Source: Ottelia alismoides (lineage: Eukaryota > Streptophyta > Magnoliopsida > Alismatales > Hydrocharitaceae). Taken from it: DNA of 64,000 nucleotides. The notes under the pieces are model-generated. The model did no database searches, was not told the origin of the DNA, and was given only the letters and a program-made list of their open reading frames with translations. Position 1 is the first letter of the stretch. The number at the start of each line of letters is the position of its first letter. Positions 1 through 8,969 of the stretch are shown here, piece by piece. The translations under genes and the position numbers were made by a program. The stretch is taken from contig JAZKJV010004144.1 in assembly GCA_037367405.1 (NCBI GenBank), positions 434,001 through 498,000 on the forward strand, read 5' to 3'.

Positions 1-1099
1 GTTAGTAACATTTGTTAAGTGACAAGTAACTTTTTTTTTGACGCTCAAGTGACAAGTAACTTGTAATGAATTATATTTATAATAGTAATTCAATGTGAAG
101 CATATGTAATTTGATGAGCTACTTAAGTAACTTACTGAATTGAAATCAGTAAGATAAACTTCAGAATTCATATAAATAAGAATTCACTATTTCGAAAGTA
201 AGTAGATTCAATTTTTCTCAAAAAATCAATAACTTTTATTTCTATATCAGTAACTAATAGCAAAAGACAAGTAAATATTTAAATTACTTAGGTAATTTGT
301 ACAATTTTCATCAATAATAATGACTATAAGGGCAGTAACTCAGTATATCTTCAAAGTAACACACGAAAAAGTAACAATTCTGTTAGCATTAGTAACATAA
401 AATATCTTATAAGTAAATTAAGTAAATACATCAGTAACTCAGTATATCTTCAAAGTAATGTATTAAAAGTAATAATTATGTTAGCAATAGTAATATAAAA
501 TATCTTATAAGTAAATTAAGTAAATACATCAGTAACTCAATATATTTTCAAATTAACGCATGAAAAATAACAACTCTGTAACTTTTTATTATATGGAAAC
601 AAAATACATTCGATAAAAAATCAATTATTACTACAGATCATGTATCAAAATGAATAAAAATTGATATTATGAACACCACTTTCTCATATTTCAACCATAC
701 TTCTCGAAAAAAATATTGCTTACGATAAAAAATATGAAATTTCATAAGCGATCAAATCATGAAATCATGAAACGATGAAATAGAACAAAAATATCATAAA
801 AAATGAAATTATGATAGAAATAAGCGATCAAATCATGAACGAATCACATACCTCTTTTCTTGCGTTGAAACGAAAAAATTACCTTGCGTTGGAATGAATC
901 GATAGGTTTAGCAATCATATACGCGTGCCTTGCACTTTCCAAAAACGTAAATTTTTAGAAAAGTTTTAATTTCTGAATTTGTTTTATTTTCATACAAAAA
1001 TTAGTTCCTATTTTTTGGGATTGAATCTTGTAGATGGATGACTACAATTGGGTGCTCAAAAAAACCCAAATGGGCACAGGGCTCTCTGGATAAATTCCC
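1..1099. other. AT-rich non-coding DNA
   Basis: No gene is visible. The stretch is strongly AT-rich and full of short AGTAAC/AGTAACT words, some organised as a tandem repeat (separate entry). Around 730-840 there are short, partly repeated GAAATCATGA/AGCGATCAAATCATGA words. Origin unknown. Confidence 0.6.
333..610. repeat. 99-bp tandem repeat, about 2.7 copies
   Basis: The phrase CAGTAACTCAGTATATCTTC begins at 333 and 432 and recurs in altered form at 530, giving periods of 99 and 98 bp. The later copies share the interior ATAAAATATCTTATAAGTAA. The third copy is incomplete and more diverged. It lies in AT-rich DNA with no gene, so it is a local minisatellite-like duplication. Confidence 0.75.
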
Positions 1100-1122
1100 T
1101 ATATATATATATATATATATAT

Positions 1123-1512
1123 GGGGGCAGGGAGCCTGCACCCTGTGGTGTAGGAAACTCCCTGCACCCACCCCATTTTCCGATTAATTTTTTTTTATTT
1201 TTTGAATTAAAAGTTGGGGGAATTTACTTAATATGTTAAGAGGAATATGTGTTTCAAATTTCATGCAAAACAAACATTCCTAACACGTTCATCTAGATAG
1301 GGTCGATTTCAGCAATTCTGAGACCGTTAAAATTTGGTAGTCTTGATGGAAATGATAGAAGTCTCGAATTAAGTTGAATTTGAAATGACAACATGGTGAT
1401 ATATGGTGATCTAAATACCGCAAGGTTTCATTTCAAAAAAATCAAAAAATAATGAAAAATTAGATCGGGTGTAGGAACTTACCTGCACCCACCGAGGTAG
1501 GCTCCTTTTTCC
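1123..1512. mobile_element. MITE inserted in a (TA)n microsatellite
   Basis: A 390-bp block lies exactly between two TA runs (1100-1122 and 1513-1536). Its ends are imperfect inverted repeats: the left end has GGGAGCCTGCACCC and then GTGTAGGAAACTCCCTGCAC; the right end, read in reverse complement, has GGAGCCTACCTCGG and then GGTGCAGGTAAGTTCCTACA. It has no coding capacity. Termini plus placement inside TA repeats fit a small non-autonomous DNA transposon with TA-microsatellite targeting, as described for Micron-type MITEs. Superfamily not assigned. Confidence 0.6.
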
Positions 1513-1536
1513 ATATATATATATATATATATATAT
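1513..1536. repeat. (TA)n microsatellite shared by two MITEs
   Basis: A run of TA dinucleotides separates the two MITEs. Matching runs lie at 1100-1122 and, imperfectly, at 1866-1884. One original TA tract therefore appears to have received both insertions. Confidence 0.8.
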
Positions 1537-1537
1537 G

Positions 1538-1865
1538 AGTTTAATGGGGCTGCCCCCGCGTCGTTTTCAGTATTTTTTTATTTTTTTGGAAAATATCGCC
1601 ATGTATATTCATCCCTATATCCCTCCTATATGCCATTTGAATTTCGTCAGAAACAGAGACTGCTATGGCCTCCATCCAGACAGTCAATTTTTAACGGTAA
1701 CAGGATTTTTTAAATCGACACCATCTCGATGGAGGCCGTAGGAGTCTCTGTTTCTGACAAAATTCGAATGGCATATAGGAGGATATAGGGATGAATATAC
1801 ATGGCGATATTTATCAAAAAAATAAAAAAACGCTGAAAACGACGCGGGGACAGCCCCATTAAACT
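1538..1865. mobile_element. Foldback (hairpin) MITE, copy 1
   Basis: A 328-bp near-perfect palindrome. The left arm begins AGTTTAATGGGGCTGCCCCC and the right arm ends with GGGGACAGCCCCATTAAACT. The arms run about 150 bp each with few mismatches (both contain CGCCATGTATATTCATCCCT in one or the other orientation) and meet around 1690-1720. Flanked by TA repeats on both sides. No coding capacity; open frames through the arms are a by-product of the palindrome. A transcript would fold into a long hairpin, a possible small-RNA source (inference). A diverged second copy lies at 18366-18703. Confidence 0.85.
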
Positions 1866-2655
1866 ATATATATATGTATATATAGTAGTTGAGAAATTTG
1901 CGTGAAGCGAATTTAGCTGATATATGGTTGCGGTGCTGGCTTGCCCAAAGACCAGGAAACAATGTGAAAGAAAAGTTTTCCTTTCGAAGGTGATTTTTTT
2001 CACTGGATATTTCCCATAATAAAATTTTCTGTTTTTTATCCTGGAAAAGCTGCATTTTCCGGAGGTGTTCACACTAAGGTCTTCTTACGGATGACTCTTC
2101 TTTAATTTAATATTCAGCATTAAGTACAACGACCCTTGTAGCAGAGTTGGTTATTCTTTATAGTTGGGGACTCCATGCAATGGAACCTTAGATCAAATGT
2201 CGGCAGGGGCATCCAAACATTTTTTGTTTGATTTATTTACCAAATTCACACACACACATGCGTGCATGCATGTGTGGGTGTGCAAGTGCGTGGTACGAGT
2301 GTGCACGCACGTGTAATTAGTAATTTTTCTATTTGTAAACAACTGTTTGATTCACATTGTTATTTTTTTTCTAACACTTGGATTTGGAAATAAAACTCAA
2401 AAGATATTTTTGCTGAGATTCAATCTCAGATCTTGTAGACAAACACTCATTGTTCAAGGTTTTTAACTTTGTTACAACTTACAAGTGATTCTTGATATAG
2501 AGGTAAGCATTAAACATATGAATTGTTATTTAGAAAAAGACTTTGACCCAAAGCTTGCTCTATAAAGTGCGGCTTCATGAAATAACAAATATAAGAACTT
2601 CAATTATTTTGATTTCGTGAGGAAATAAAAGAAGAGGCGAGGTCTTTTCCAAGAT
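1866..2655. other. Non-coding DNA with a CA/TG microsatellite
   Basis: No gene recognised. An imperfect CA/TG-type simple repeat with CATGCGTGCATGCATGTG lies at about 2248-2315. The rest is AT-rich. Confidence 0.5.
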
Positions 2656-2699
2656 ACAACAACAACAAAGTCTTTTCCCACATTAAGTAGGGTCGGGTA

Positions 2700-2880
2700 C
2701 TTAAATGGTCTGATGTTAGTGCAATGTACCTATCGTCCAAAAGTCCAGGGTTCAAATCCCCCACTGTGAGGTTTGCGTTAGGTAGTCGACAACCATCGTG
2801 AAAACTAATCGAAGCTTTCAACATGGATTTGAGCAAGAATCCATGTAGTCGACCCTACTTAGTGGGAGAAGGCTTCGCCA
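2700..2880 (+). mobile_element. Candidate tRNA-derived SINE with a LINE-like tail
   Basis: The plus strand carries a perfect pol III B box (GGTTCAAATCCC, about 2749-2760), with a weak A-box-like stretch (GGTCTGATGTTAG) about 40 bp upstream. The 3' part (GAATCCATGTAGTCGACCCT) is the same tail seen in the neighbouring LINE and in the LINE fragment at about 12010-12050. Tail sharing with RTE LINEs is known for plant Au-type SINEs. No clear target duplication was found, so this could instead be rearranged LINE tail. Confidence 0.4.
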
Positions 2881-2974
2881 AGCAGGGTCAACTACATGGA
2901 TTCTTTGACTCCATTGAGATCTATCTTGGGTCATTCTCAGGCTTAGATCGAAAAAATTAAGATCCCTTTGTATA

Positions 2975-2983
2975 GTCTCATTC
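2975..2983. repeat. 9-bp target-site duplication of the MULE (left copy)
   Basis: GTCTCATTC at 2975-2983 is repeated at 7877-7885, immediately outside the two ends of the MULE. Nine bases is the usual duplication length for Mutator-like elements. One extra base (C at 2984) separates the duplication from the matched inverted repeat on the left. Confidence 0.9.
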
Positions 2984-2984
2984 C

Positions 2985-3178
2985 GAGTCAAATTCCTAAG
3001 TAGTACCTGGGAATTACTTAAATACCCAGGTACTACGTAATGTTTTTTTTTTACTCAAAAACTACAGAGGTGTCGCATGTTCAACATGCGACACCCGTTA
3101 AGTTTTTTTTTTACCCAGAAATTACGTTTGTGTCGCATGTTGGATATGCGCTATAGATAACGCATATTCAACATGCGA
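2985..3178 (+). repeat. Left terminal inverted repeat of the MULE
   Basis: About 194 bp, matching the reverse complement of 7683-7876 apart from small differences in T-tract length and isolated substitutions. It includes a nested inverted repeat close to the tip (CCTGGGAATTACTTAAATACCCAGG) and three copies of the palindromic motif GCATGTTCAACATGCG or variants (about 3074, 3135 and 3162). Confidence 0.88.
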
Positions 3179-3546
3179 TATCGACCCTAATTAAGCCCCG
3201 CGCCCAGCGGCCTTCTCATTTCCCCGCCCTTGCCCGACAACTCCTTCGTTTCCAGCAACCCGGCCGCCCCCGACGCCCTCCTCTGTACACGCATCTTCTG
3301 ATCTCCTCCTCTCTCAACAACACCCTTTTTGGTCACTCCTAGCCCCACGGAACACTTCTTTTCCGTGTTTTCAGTGATTGGCACCGTCCTAGCCGTCCCC
3401 GCTTCTCATTAGGGCTAATCACTTGTTGCGAACAATTGGACTTGGTAAAACGTTTTCTTTAATTTTTTTTTGTATCATATGCATGTTATTTTCATTTCTC
3501 GAATGTATGACGTTTGCTTGTACGTTGTGTCACGTATTAGGTTAGA
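3179..3546 (+). other. MULE 5' leader / promoter region
   Basis: 368 bp between the left TIR and the transposase start. The first 240 bp are GC-rich (CCCGCGCCCAGCGGCC and following) unlike the AT-rich surroundings, then composition returns to AT-rich before the ATG at 3547. It presumably holds the 5' UTR. The GC-rich part could be captured host DNA, but I cannot identify a source. Confidence 0.4.
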
Positions 3547-6201
3547 ATGGAGCAGTTGTATTGTATGTGTCATTTGAGTAGTACACTCATGTCCGGATCG
3601 TCAACCAACGTGAGGGGGTTTGTGTTGACTCCTAATATGACGTTCGATGAGATGTTGAACTTGGTTTGCCGTAAGTTCAACTTGGATATTGACAGTCAAA
3701 ACATCCGATTATTACATCGCATCCCTCGAGGTCCAGGGGAGGAACCATCATTTTCATCTATTGTCGATGATGATGATGTGCAGGCAGTTCTTGTGTACGC
3801 TCGGACCATTGGGAAATCAATGCCTACCGATATTTATGTTGAAGATGTATCTGTGAGCGAAGTTCCAACTGTTATGACTAACAAGGGACCGTCTGGAGTC
3901 CCGAGCACACAAGCAGCAGTTGTCCGCAGCACGCCACCAAGAATTGTCCCAACCATGGGACCCGACCATGATACGGATGCGCCTGTAACGCAGCCAAGCA
4001 CGGTTCAGGATTTGGGCTTGAGTGAGCCATTGCTGCGAGAGGTTAACCGGATGGATCAGGATTTCATCCCTTGGGGGACCGATGATGACCTGGAAGAAGG
4101 TAGCGAAGATGTCGAAGATGATCTGATGGACGAGGAGCTCCCAACTGATGAACAAACCACGCATACTATTACACCCTGTATACCCTTTTTTGGGGTTAGA
4201 GGGTCTAATACTCGTTCAACATATGAAGACGACATTCGTAGCAAGTCTAGACTTGATGGTGTTGCTGACGAAATCCGCAAGGGTAGGACGTTCAAATGTA
4301 GGGAGGATTTGGTTTACGCTGTGAAGAAGTTCCACATTCTATCACATTATGACTTCATTGTCAAGGAATCCACCAGCTTGATATGGTCGGTTTTTTGTTC
4401 GCAGAGAGCAAATGGTTGCGTTTGGTATTTACGAGGACATTTCAGAAAATTTGATGGACTGTGGGTGATCTCCAAGGTTGTTGGGGCACACACTTGTATA
4501 AACCCAACAGTTAATCAAGATCACCCTCAGTTGGACTACAAATTCATGTCCAGATCGTTGCTAACTCTTGTTAGGGATGACCCTAATGTTCGTGTATCTA
4601 GTTGTAGAGCTCACATCCACGAGATGTACAACTACTGGGTTTCAAGGAAAAGGGCTTGGGATGCTCGAAGGAAGGCCATCGGAATTGTATTTGGTGACTG
4701 GAAGAAGTCATACGATGAAATGCCTTTTCTTTTGCATGCAATGAAGGCTGCTATTCCAGGGACTGAAATTGATATTGAATACAACGACCATCCTGATCCT
4801 CGGAAACCTCTCTGCCGCAGATTTGAACGATGCTTTTGGGCATTTGGTCCTTCCATTGAAGCATTCAAATATTGTCGGCCACTGATTAGTGTTGACGGGA
4901 CACATTTGTACGGGAAGTACAAACAAAAACTGCTCATTGCTTGCGGGGTTGACGGGGATAAACATATTGTTCCCCTTGCATTCGGGATCGTCGACGAGGA
5001 ATCCTTGTCGTCATGGAAGTGGTTTCTTTCGTTGATTCGTCTAAGGGTAATCGGCATGCGAGCTGGACCAATATGTATCATCTCCGACAGGCATTCTGGT
5101 ATAAAAGCCGCTATGAAAGATGCTGACGTGGATTTAGTAGAACCCTTTGCATATTGGCGGTTTTGTACGAGACACGTCGCGAGCAACTTCAATAGCGTCT
5201 TTAAAAATGGCTCCATGAAAGCGCTGGTGCAAGCCGCAGCATTACAGACGACACTTAGGAAGTTCGCGTACTTCATGAGGAAATTACAAGAGTGGAATAA
5301 TGGAGCAGCTAGATGGTTTTCAACTCATGATTGTCGTCGTGAGCAATGGACCTTGGCCTATGACGGTGGGTATAGGTTTGGTCAGATGACTACAAATCTG
5401 AGCGAAAGCTATAATGCAGTTCTTAAAGATGCCCGTTGCTTGCCAATCTCTGCGTTAATTGAGAAGAACTTTTATAATTGTGTGTCATACTTCATTCAGC
5501 ATTTTGAAGAAGCAAGCGCAACCATTGCTGCTGGTCGAAAATTCACGCATTACGCATCCACAGAGCTGACCCGTTGGACTGCAGTTGCGAATGGGCACAC
5601 AGTAACTCAGGTACAAGTACAACCAGAAATATTATTCGAGGTGTCTACCAGGGCTCGATGGGCGTCTACTGGTATTCGCGGGCGCAAACAGTACACGGTA
5701 AACTTGCTACAAAGGAAATGCACTTGCAACAAGTGGCAAATATATCGTATCCCATGTTCCCACGCCATTGCAGTCATTTCAAAGCGTCGGGCTGATGTAG
5801 ATTCCTATGTTGGAGAGTGGTACACCTGGGAGAAACAGTTGCAGGTTTACGGAGGACAATTTTTTCCCATCGGTGATCGTGAAACATGGGCTCCCCTCGA
5901 ATATCTTGAGTTACGACCGGACCCAAAGCGTAAACGCGGTAAAGGTCGTCCACGTACAACAAGAATACATAATGAAATGGATGTTAGAGATGTGATTCGA
6001 CAAAATACTTGTTCCTATTGTGGGATATTGGGTCACACACACCGTGGTTGTCCCAACAAAGCCACAAGGAATTCTCAAGCATCCACATCAAATGCGCTGA
6101 CGGCGAGCAGGAATAAGAATAAATGTGGAAATTGTGGTGGTCAAGGTCACAACCGACGTAAATGTCCAAATTCGAGTAAGTTTGCTACCCTCGTATATTA
6201 A
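3547..6201 (+). CDS. MuDR/MULE transposase (884 aa, intact frame)
   Basis: Catalyses cut-and-paste movement of the MULE in the nucleus by binding its TIRs. Order of parts: N-terminal MuDR-type domain (about residues 1-100), acidic linker, MuDR zinc/DNA-binding region (about 235-330), and the MULE DDE domain. Catalytic aspartates are likely D450 (in LISVDGTHLYGKY) and D514 (IISDRHSG); the glutamate is likely E620 (NLSESYN). A SWIM zinc finger follows (CTC at about 725, then PCSHA), then a basic RGRPR stretch and two CCHC knuckles (about 822-835 and 860-873). No stops or frameshifts. The start is the first ATG of the open frame. A donor-like GTAAGT at 6176 and the acceptor at 6256 would replace the last residues by splicing, so the C-terminus is uncertain. 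It is followed by a second MULE gene on the same strand. Confidence 0.92.
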   Translation: MEQLYCMCHLSSTLMSGSSTNVRGFVLTPNMTFDEMLNLVCRKFNLDIDSQNIRLLHRIPRGPGEEPSFSSIVDDDDVQAVLVYARTIGKSMPTDIYVEDVSVSEVPTVMTNKGPSGVPSTQAAVVRSTPPRIVPTMGPDHDTDAPVTQPSTVQDLGLSEPLLREVNRMDQDFIPWGTDDDLEEGSEDVEDDLMDEELPTDEQTTHTITPCIPFFGVRGSNTRSTYEDDIRSKSRLDGVADEIRKGRTFKCREDLVYAVKKFHILSHYDFIVKESTSLIWSVFCSQRANGCVWYLRGHFRKFDGLWVISKVVGAHTCINPTVNQDHPQLDYKFMSRSLLTLVRDDPNVRVSSCRAHIHEMYNYWVSRKRAWDARRKAIGIVFGDWKKSYDEMPFLLHAMKAAIPGTEIDIEYNDHPDPRKPLCRRFERCFWAFGPSIEAFKYCRPLISVDGTHLYGKYKQKLLIACGVDGDKHIVPLAFGIVDEESLSSWKWFLSLIRLRVIGMRAGPICIISDRHSGIKAAMKDADVDLVEPFAYWRFCTRHVASNFNSVFKNGSMKALVQAAALQTTLRKFAYFMRKLQEWNNGAARWFSTHDCRREQWTLAYDGGYRFGQMTTNLSESYNAVLKDARCLPISALIEKNFYNCVSYFIQHFEEASATIAAGRKFTHYASTELTRWTAVANGHTVTQVQVQPEILFEVSTRARWASTGIRGRKQYTVNLLQRKCTCNKWQIYRIPCSHAIAVISKRRADVDSYVGEWYTWEKQLQVYGGQFFPIGDRETWAPLEYLELRPDPKRKRGKGRPRTTRIHNEMDVRDVIRQNTCSYCGILGHTHRGCPNKATRNSQASTSNALTASRNKNKCGNCGGQGHNRRKCPNSSKFATLVY

Positions 6202-6256
6202 TAAGAATATAGTTTTTTTAATTGTATTGTCTAACATTGCATATTGTATTTTTCAG

Positions 6257-7219
6257 ATGGATCCCGGCCTAGTTGATCCTTCAGTTTTGCACCTTCAGGA
6301 GTATTACTACCCAGATCGGTTCAGGAGACAATTTGGGGGTCTTCAAGATATCCCAAGTCGTTGCTCCACATTTCCAGAACTCCACGCTATCGATTTGAGG
6401 GGGAAAGTACATGTGGATTGGAGGGCGAAACACAGCTTGTATATTGCCCGCTGGGAAGAGCGGGAAGTTAGAATTATTCGCATCGATCGGTCCAGAGGGG
6501 TATTCGCGACGCCCGCATACGAGCAATGGTATCGGACCATTACTCGAAGATTTATCGGACGTTTGGGTGCAACTCTGGCAAGCAACGTAAGTACTCGAAC
6601 TATAATTTTTTGGTAAATTAATTAACAAAACTGTTTCAAATTTACATCTACGTATTTTCCTTGGATGCAGCTCGCTCTGTGGAGCCGTGTCTACGACATT
6701 GGACACGAGGAATGCCGCGAGATTGCGGCACAAGCGAAGGCGGAAATGACGGAGTAGCTGTCATTACAATTTGCAGATGCAGTCACGTTACATGACGAGC
6801 GTGCAGATGTGGCTAGGGAGGAGGCAAGGCGAGGAAGGGCAAGAGGACGGGGACGAGGAAGAGGTCGAGGTAGGGCGCGTGAACAAGTCGCGGAACCCAT
6901 GGACTTTGAAGAAGCCGCTGCGGAGGATGATAACATTGCGCAAGGAGACTACTTCACACCTGCCACCGAGCGACAAAGAGAGGACTTGCCAACGCCTCAA
7001 GCACCGTTGAGGCATGGATTGGACCCCAGCCAGACACGACCAACTTACTGCACACTGACGCCGCCGTCTATGCCAACATTCGAGGAAGATGCCCCAGGAC
7101 CCTCTCAAATCCACATGATAGACGAAGCGAACCGTCTATTACCGTTCCATCCTCCAGATTCTACGATTACATACCAGCGGAGGAAAAAAACGTTGAATTG
7201 TAATCAATGTAATTTTTAA
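6257..7219 (+). pseudogene. MULE accessory gene: plant mobile domain (PMD) remnant, broken by TAG
   Basis: Exon 1 is 6257-6586 and exon 2 starts at 6671 (donor GTAAGT at 6587, acceptor TGCAG at 6670). The ATG sits directly after a polypyrimidine tract and CAG acceptor. The protein opens MDPGLVDPSVLHLQ, the usual start of plant mobile-domain proteins carried by MULEs. It then runs into what resembles the region following the PMD core (LHAIDLRGKVHVDW, AYEQWYRTITRRFI). The core itself is missing, so an internal deletion is inferred. An in-frame TAG at 6755-6757 interrupts the frame. The same frame continues to 7219 with an RG-repeat tract (GRARGRGRGRGRGRARE) and an acidic/proline tail. PMD function in MULEs is not established. 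Identification rests on remembered family motifs. Confidence 0.6.
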
Positions 7220-7682
7220 TATGATGCAAAAAATGTAATGTGTATTCATGAACAAGTCTACTTATATTCAATATTTGAAATGTCTTCTTTGATATTTGGA
7301 ATGTCTAGAATGTTTGCAATGTCTGGAATGTTTACAAAAAGATGTCAATTTACGTTAGAAACATGGAATTGGCATGCCTTTTCAATGGTTTTTAGAAAGT
7401 TGAAATTCCAAAGCCCACACTTGGACAACCATTTTCGCGGAAAAATTCTTGTAAGGATGACGCATATTGAACATGCGTTATATGTTCAAATTTCAGAGCC
7501 CACACCTGCCCAGCCATTTTCGAGGAAAATTTCCTGTAAGGGTAACGCATATTGAAAATGCGTTATCAGTCCCTGCAAGAATGTCGCATATACAACATGC
7601 GATACCAGTACAGGAAATTTCGAGACCTTCGATACCTGTACAGAACATTTCGAGACCATCTTCGAGGGGAATTCCCTGGACA
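7220..7682 (+). other. MULE 3' non-coding region with palindromic motif copies
   Basis: No gene. Three copies of the GCATATTGAACATGCG-type palindrome that also fills the TIRs lie at about 7459, 7542 and 7585, interspersed with short direct repeats (AGCCCACACCTGCCCAGCC versus AGCCCACACTTGGACAACC). These could be extra transposase-binding sites (inference). Confidence 0.55.
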
Positions 7683-7876
7683 TATGTCGCATGTTGAATA
7701 TGCGTTATCTATAGCGCATATCCAACATGCGACACAAACGTAATTTCTGGGTGAAAAAAACTTAACGGGTGTCGCATGTTGAACATGTGACACCTCTGTA
7801 GTTTTTGAGTAAAAAAAACATTACGTAGTACCTGGGTATTTAAGTAATTCCCAGGTACTACTTAGGAATTTGACTC
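7683..7876 (-). repeat. Right terminal inverted repeat of the MULE
   Basis: Reverse complement of the left TIR, about 194 bp, ending AATTTGACTC next to the 9-bp duplication at 7877-7885. It holds three palindromic GCATGTTGAATATGCG-type motifs (about 7686, 7713 and 7772). Confidence 0.88.
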
Positions 7877-8245
7877 GTCTCATTCGAACACTTTTTGGGC
7901 CTTCCTCGCCCTCTCTTAGCCGACTCAACATTCCAAAACTCGCATCTCCTTACTGGTGCATCGAATGACCTCTTTTGCAAATAACCAAACCACCTTAAGC
8001 GATTTTCTTGCATCTTATCCTCGATCAGAGTTACACCAACTTTCCTTTTGATTGTATCATTCCGAATCCGATCTTTACGTTCGTGTTCATACATCCACCT
8101 TAGCATTTTCATTCATGATATTGCCATTCTCTGCACATGTCTATGATTCAGGCCAACATTTAGATCCATAGAGCATAACAGGTCTCACGACTGCTTTGTA
8201 AAACTTTCCTTTGATTTTCAAAAGAATTTTCTTATCACAGAGAAC

Positions 8246-8459
8246 CAAGGTGGGAGATGTCGATATCGACACTGTATCGATATGGTGTTGATACGATACT
8301 TCGACAATATGTTGATGATATATCGCCCACATTGACACACTTTTTTGAAGGAAGGACCAGAAAAGAAGTATGTATTGTCATATCGATATCGATATCGGTC
8401 CCATGTCGATACCGATATATCGGTGATATAAGCTGATATATCGCAATATTTTGTATCCT
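8246..8459. mobile_element. 214-bp unclassified element rich in CGATATCG, 9-bp duplication
   Basis: It interrupts the LINE exactly: ACAGAGAAC at 8237-8245 is repeated at 8460-8468, and removing the insert restores the LINE. The interior is repetitive and self-complementary (TCGATATCGATATCGG and GATATATCGGTGATAT). There is no poly-A tail and no convincing terminal inverted repeat. The duplication length suggests a DNA transposon of the Mutator or hAT kind, but the family is unknown. Confidence 0.7.
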
Positions 8460-8969
8460 ACAGAGAACAATAGAGGCTCATTCTCCACGCAACCAACTTG
8501 CATTTATTGTATTAGTAATATCTCCATCAATTTCTCCATCATGTTGCAAAATAGATCCCAAGTATCTAAAAGAATCTCTCTTCTGAATGTTATCATCACC
8601 AATCTTCACCCAGTTACTTCACCATGGCTTCCATCAACAGTGCACTCCATATATTTAGTCTTAGCTCTACTTATACGAAATCCTTTAGTCTCTAAAGCAT
8701 GTATTCAGATCTCAAGCTTCTCATTTACTCCATCTCTAGTATCATCAATCAACACAATATCATCAACGAATAGCATACACCAAGGCATCTCGTCCTGAAT
8801 GTGACTTGTCAACTCATCCATTATCAAAGTAAAAAGGAATGTACACAAAGCTGAACCTTGATGCAAACCGATGTTGATATCAAAATAGTCAGTCTTCCCA
8901 TACTGTATCCTTAAACAAGATGAAGCCTTATCATACACATCCTTTATGAGGTTAATGTATATGACACGT

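Larger units (their letters stand above)
2656..2983 (-). mobile_element. 3' tail of RTE-type LINE, cut off from its body by a MULE
   Basis: Read on the minus strand, the segment contains the end of a LINE ORF (CAATGGAGTCAAAGAATCCA) followed by the trailing sequence of plant RTE LINEs: a GTCGACCCTACTTAGTGGG-like block and, at 2656-2700, a CCGACCCTACTTAATGTGGG block ending in TTTGTTGTTGTTGT. The body of the LINE resumes at 7886 after the MULE; the MULE target duplication joins the two halves. A SINE-like unit is embedded at about 2700-2880. The LINE is a pseudogene. Confidence 0.65.
2985..7876 (+). mobile_element. Complete Mutator-like element (MULE)
   Basis: A 4.9-kb element bounded by a perfect 9-bp duplication (GTCTCATTC) and about 194-bp terminal inverted repeats that start GAGTCAAATTCCTAAGTAGT. 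It carries a MuDR-type transposase gene (3547-6201) and a second gene (6257-7219) on the same strand. It inserted into a minus-strand RTE LINE. The near-identical TIRs and intact transposase frame suggest recent activity (inference). The second gene has a nonsense codon. A GC-rich leader (about 3190-3420) of unknown origin lies between the left TIR and the transposase. Confidence 0.93.

Noticed and set aside
1710..2072. 120-codon minus-strand frame overlapping the hairpin MITE
   Set aside because: It arises from the palindrome arm and mirrors the frame at 1535-1741; no coding signal.
2749..2760. Functional tRNA gene
   Set aside because: Only the B box is convincing; no cloverleaf can be drawn and the context is a SINE/LINE tail.
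4632..5276. 214-codon frame antisense to the MULE transposase
   Set aside because: A shadow of the transposase frame; the sense strand has all conserved motifs.
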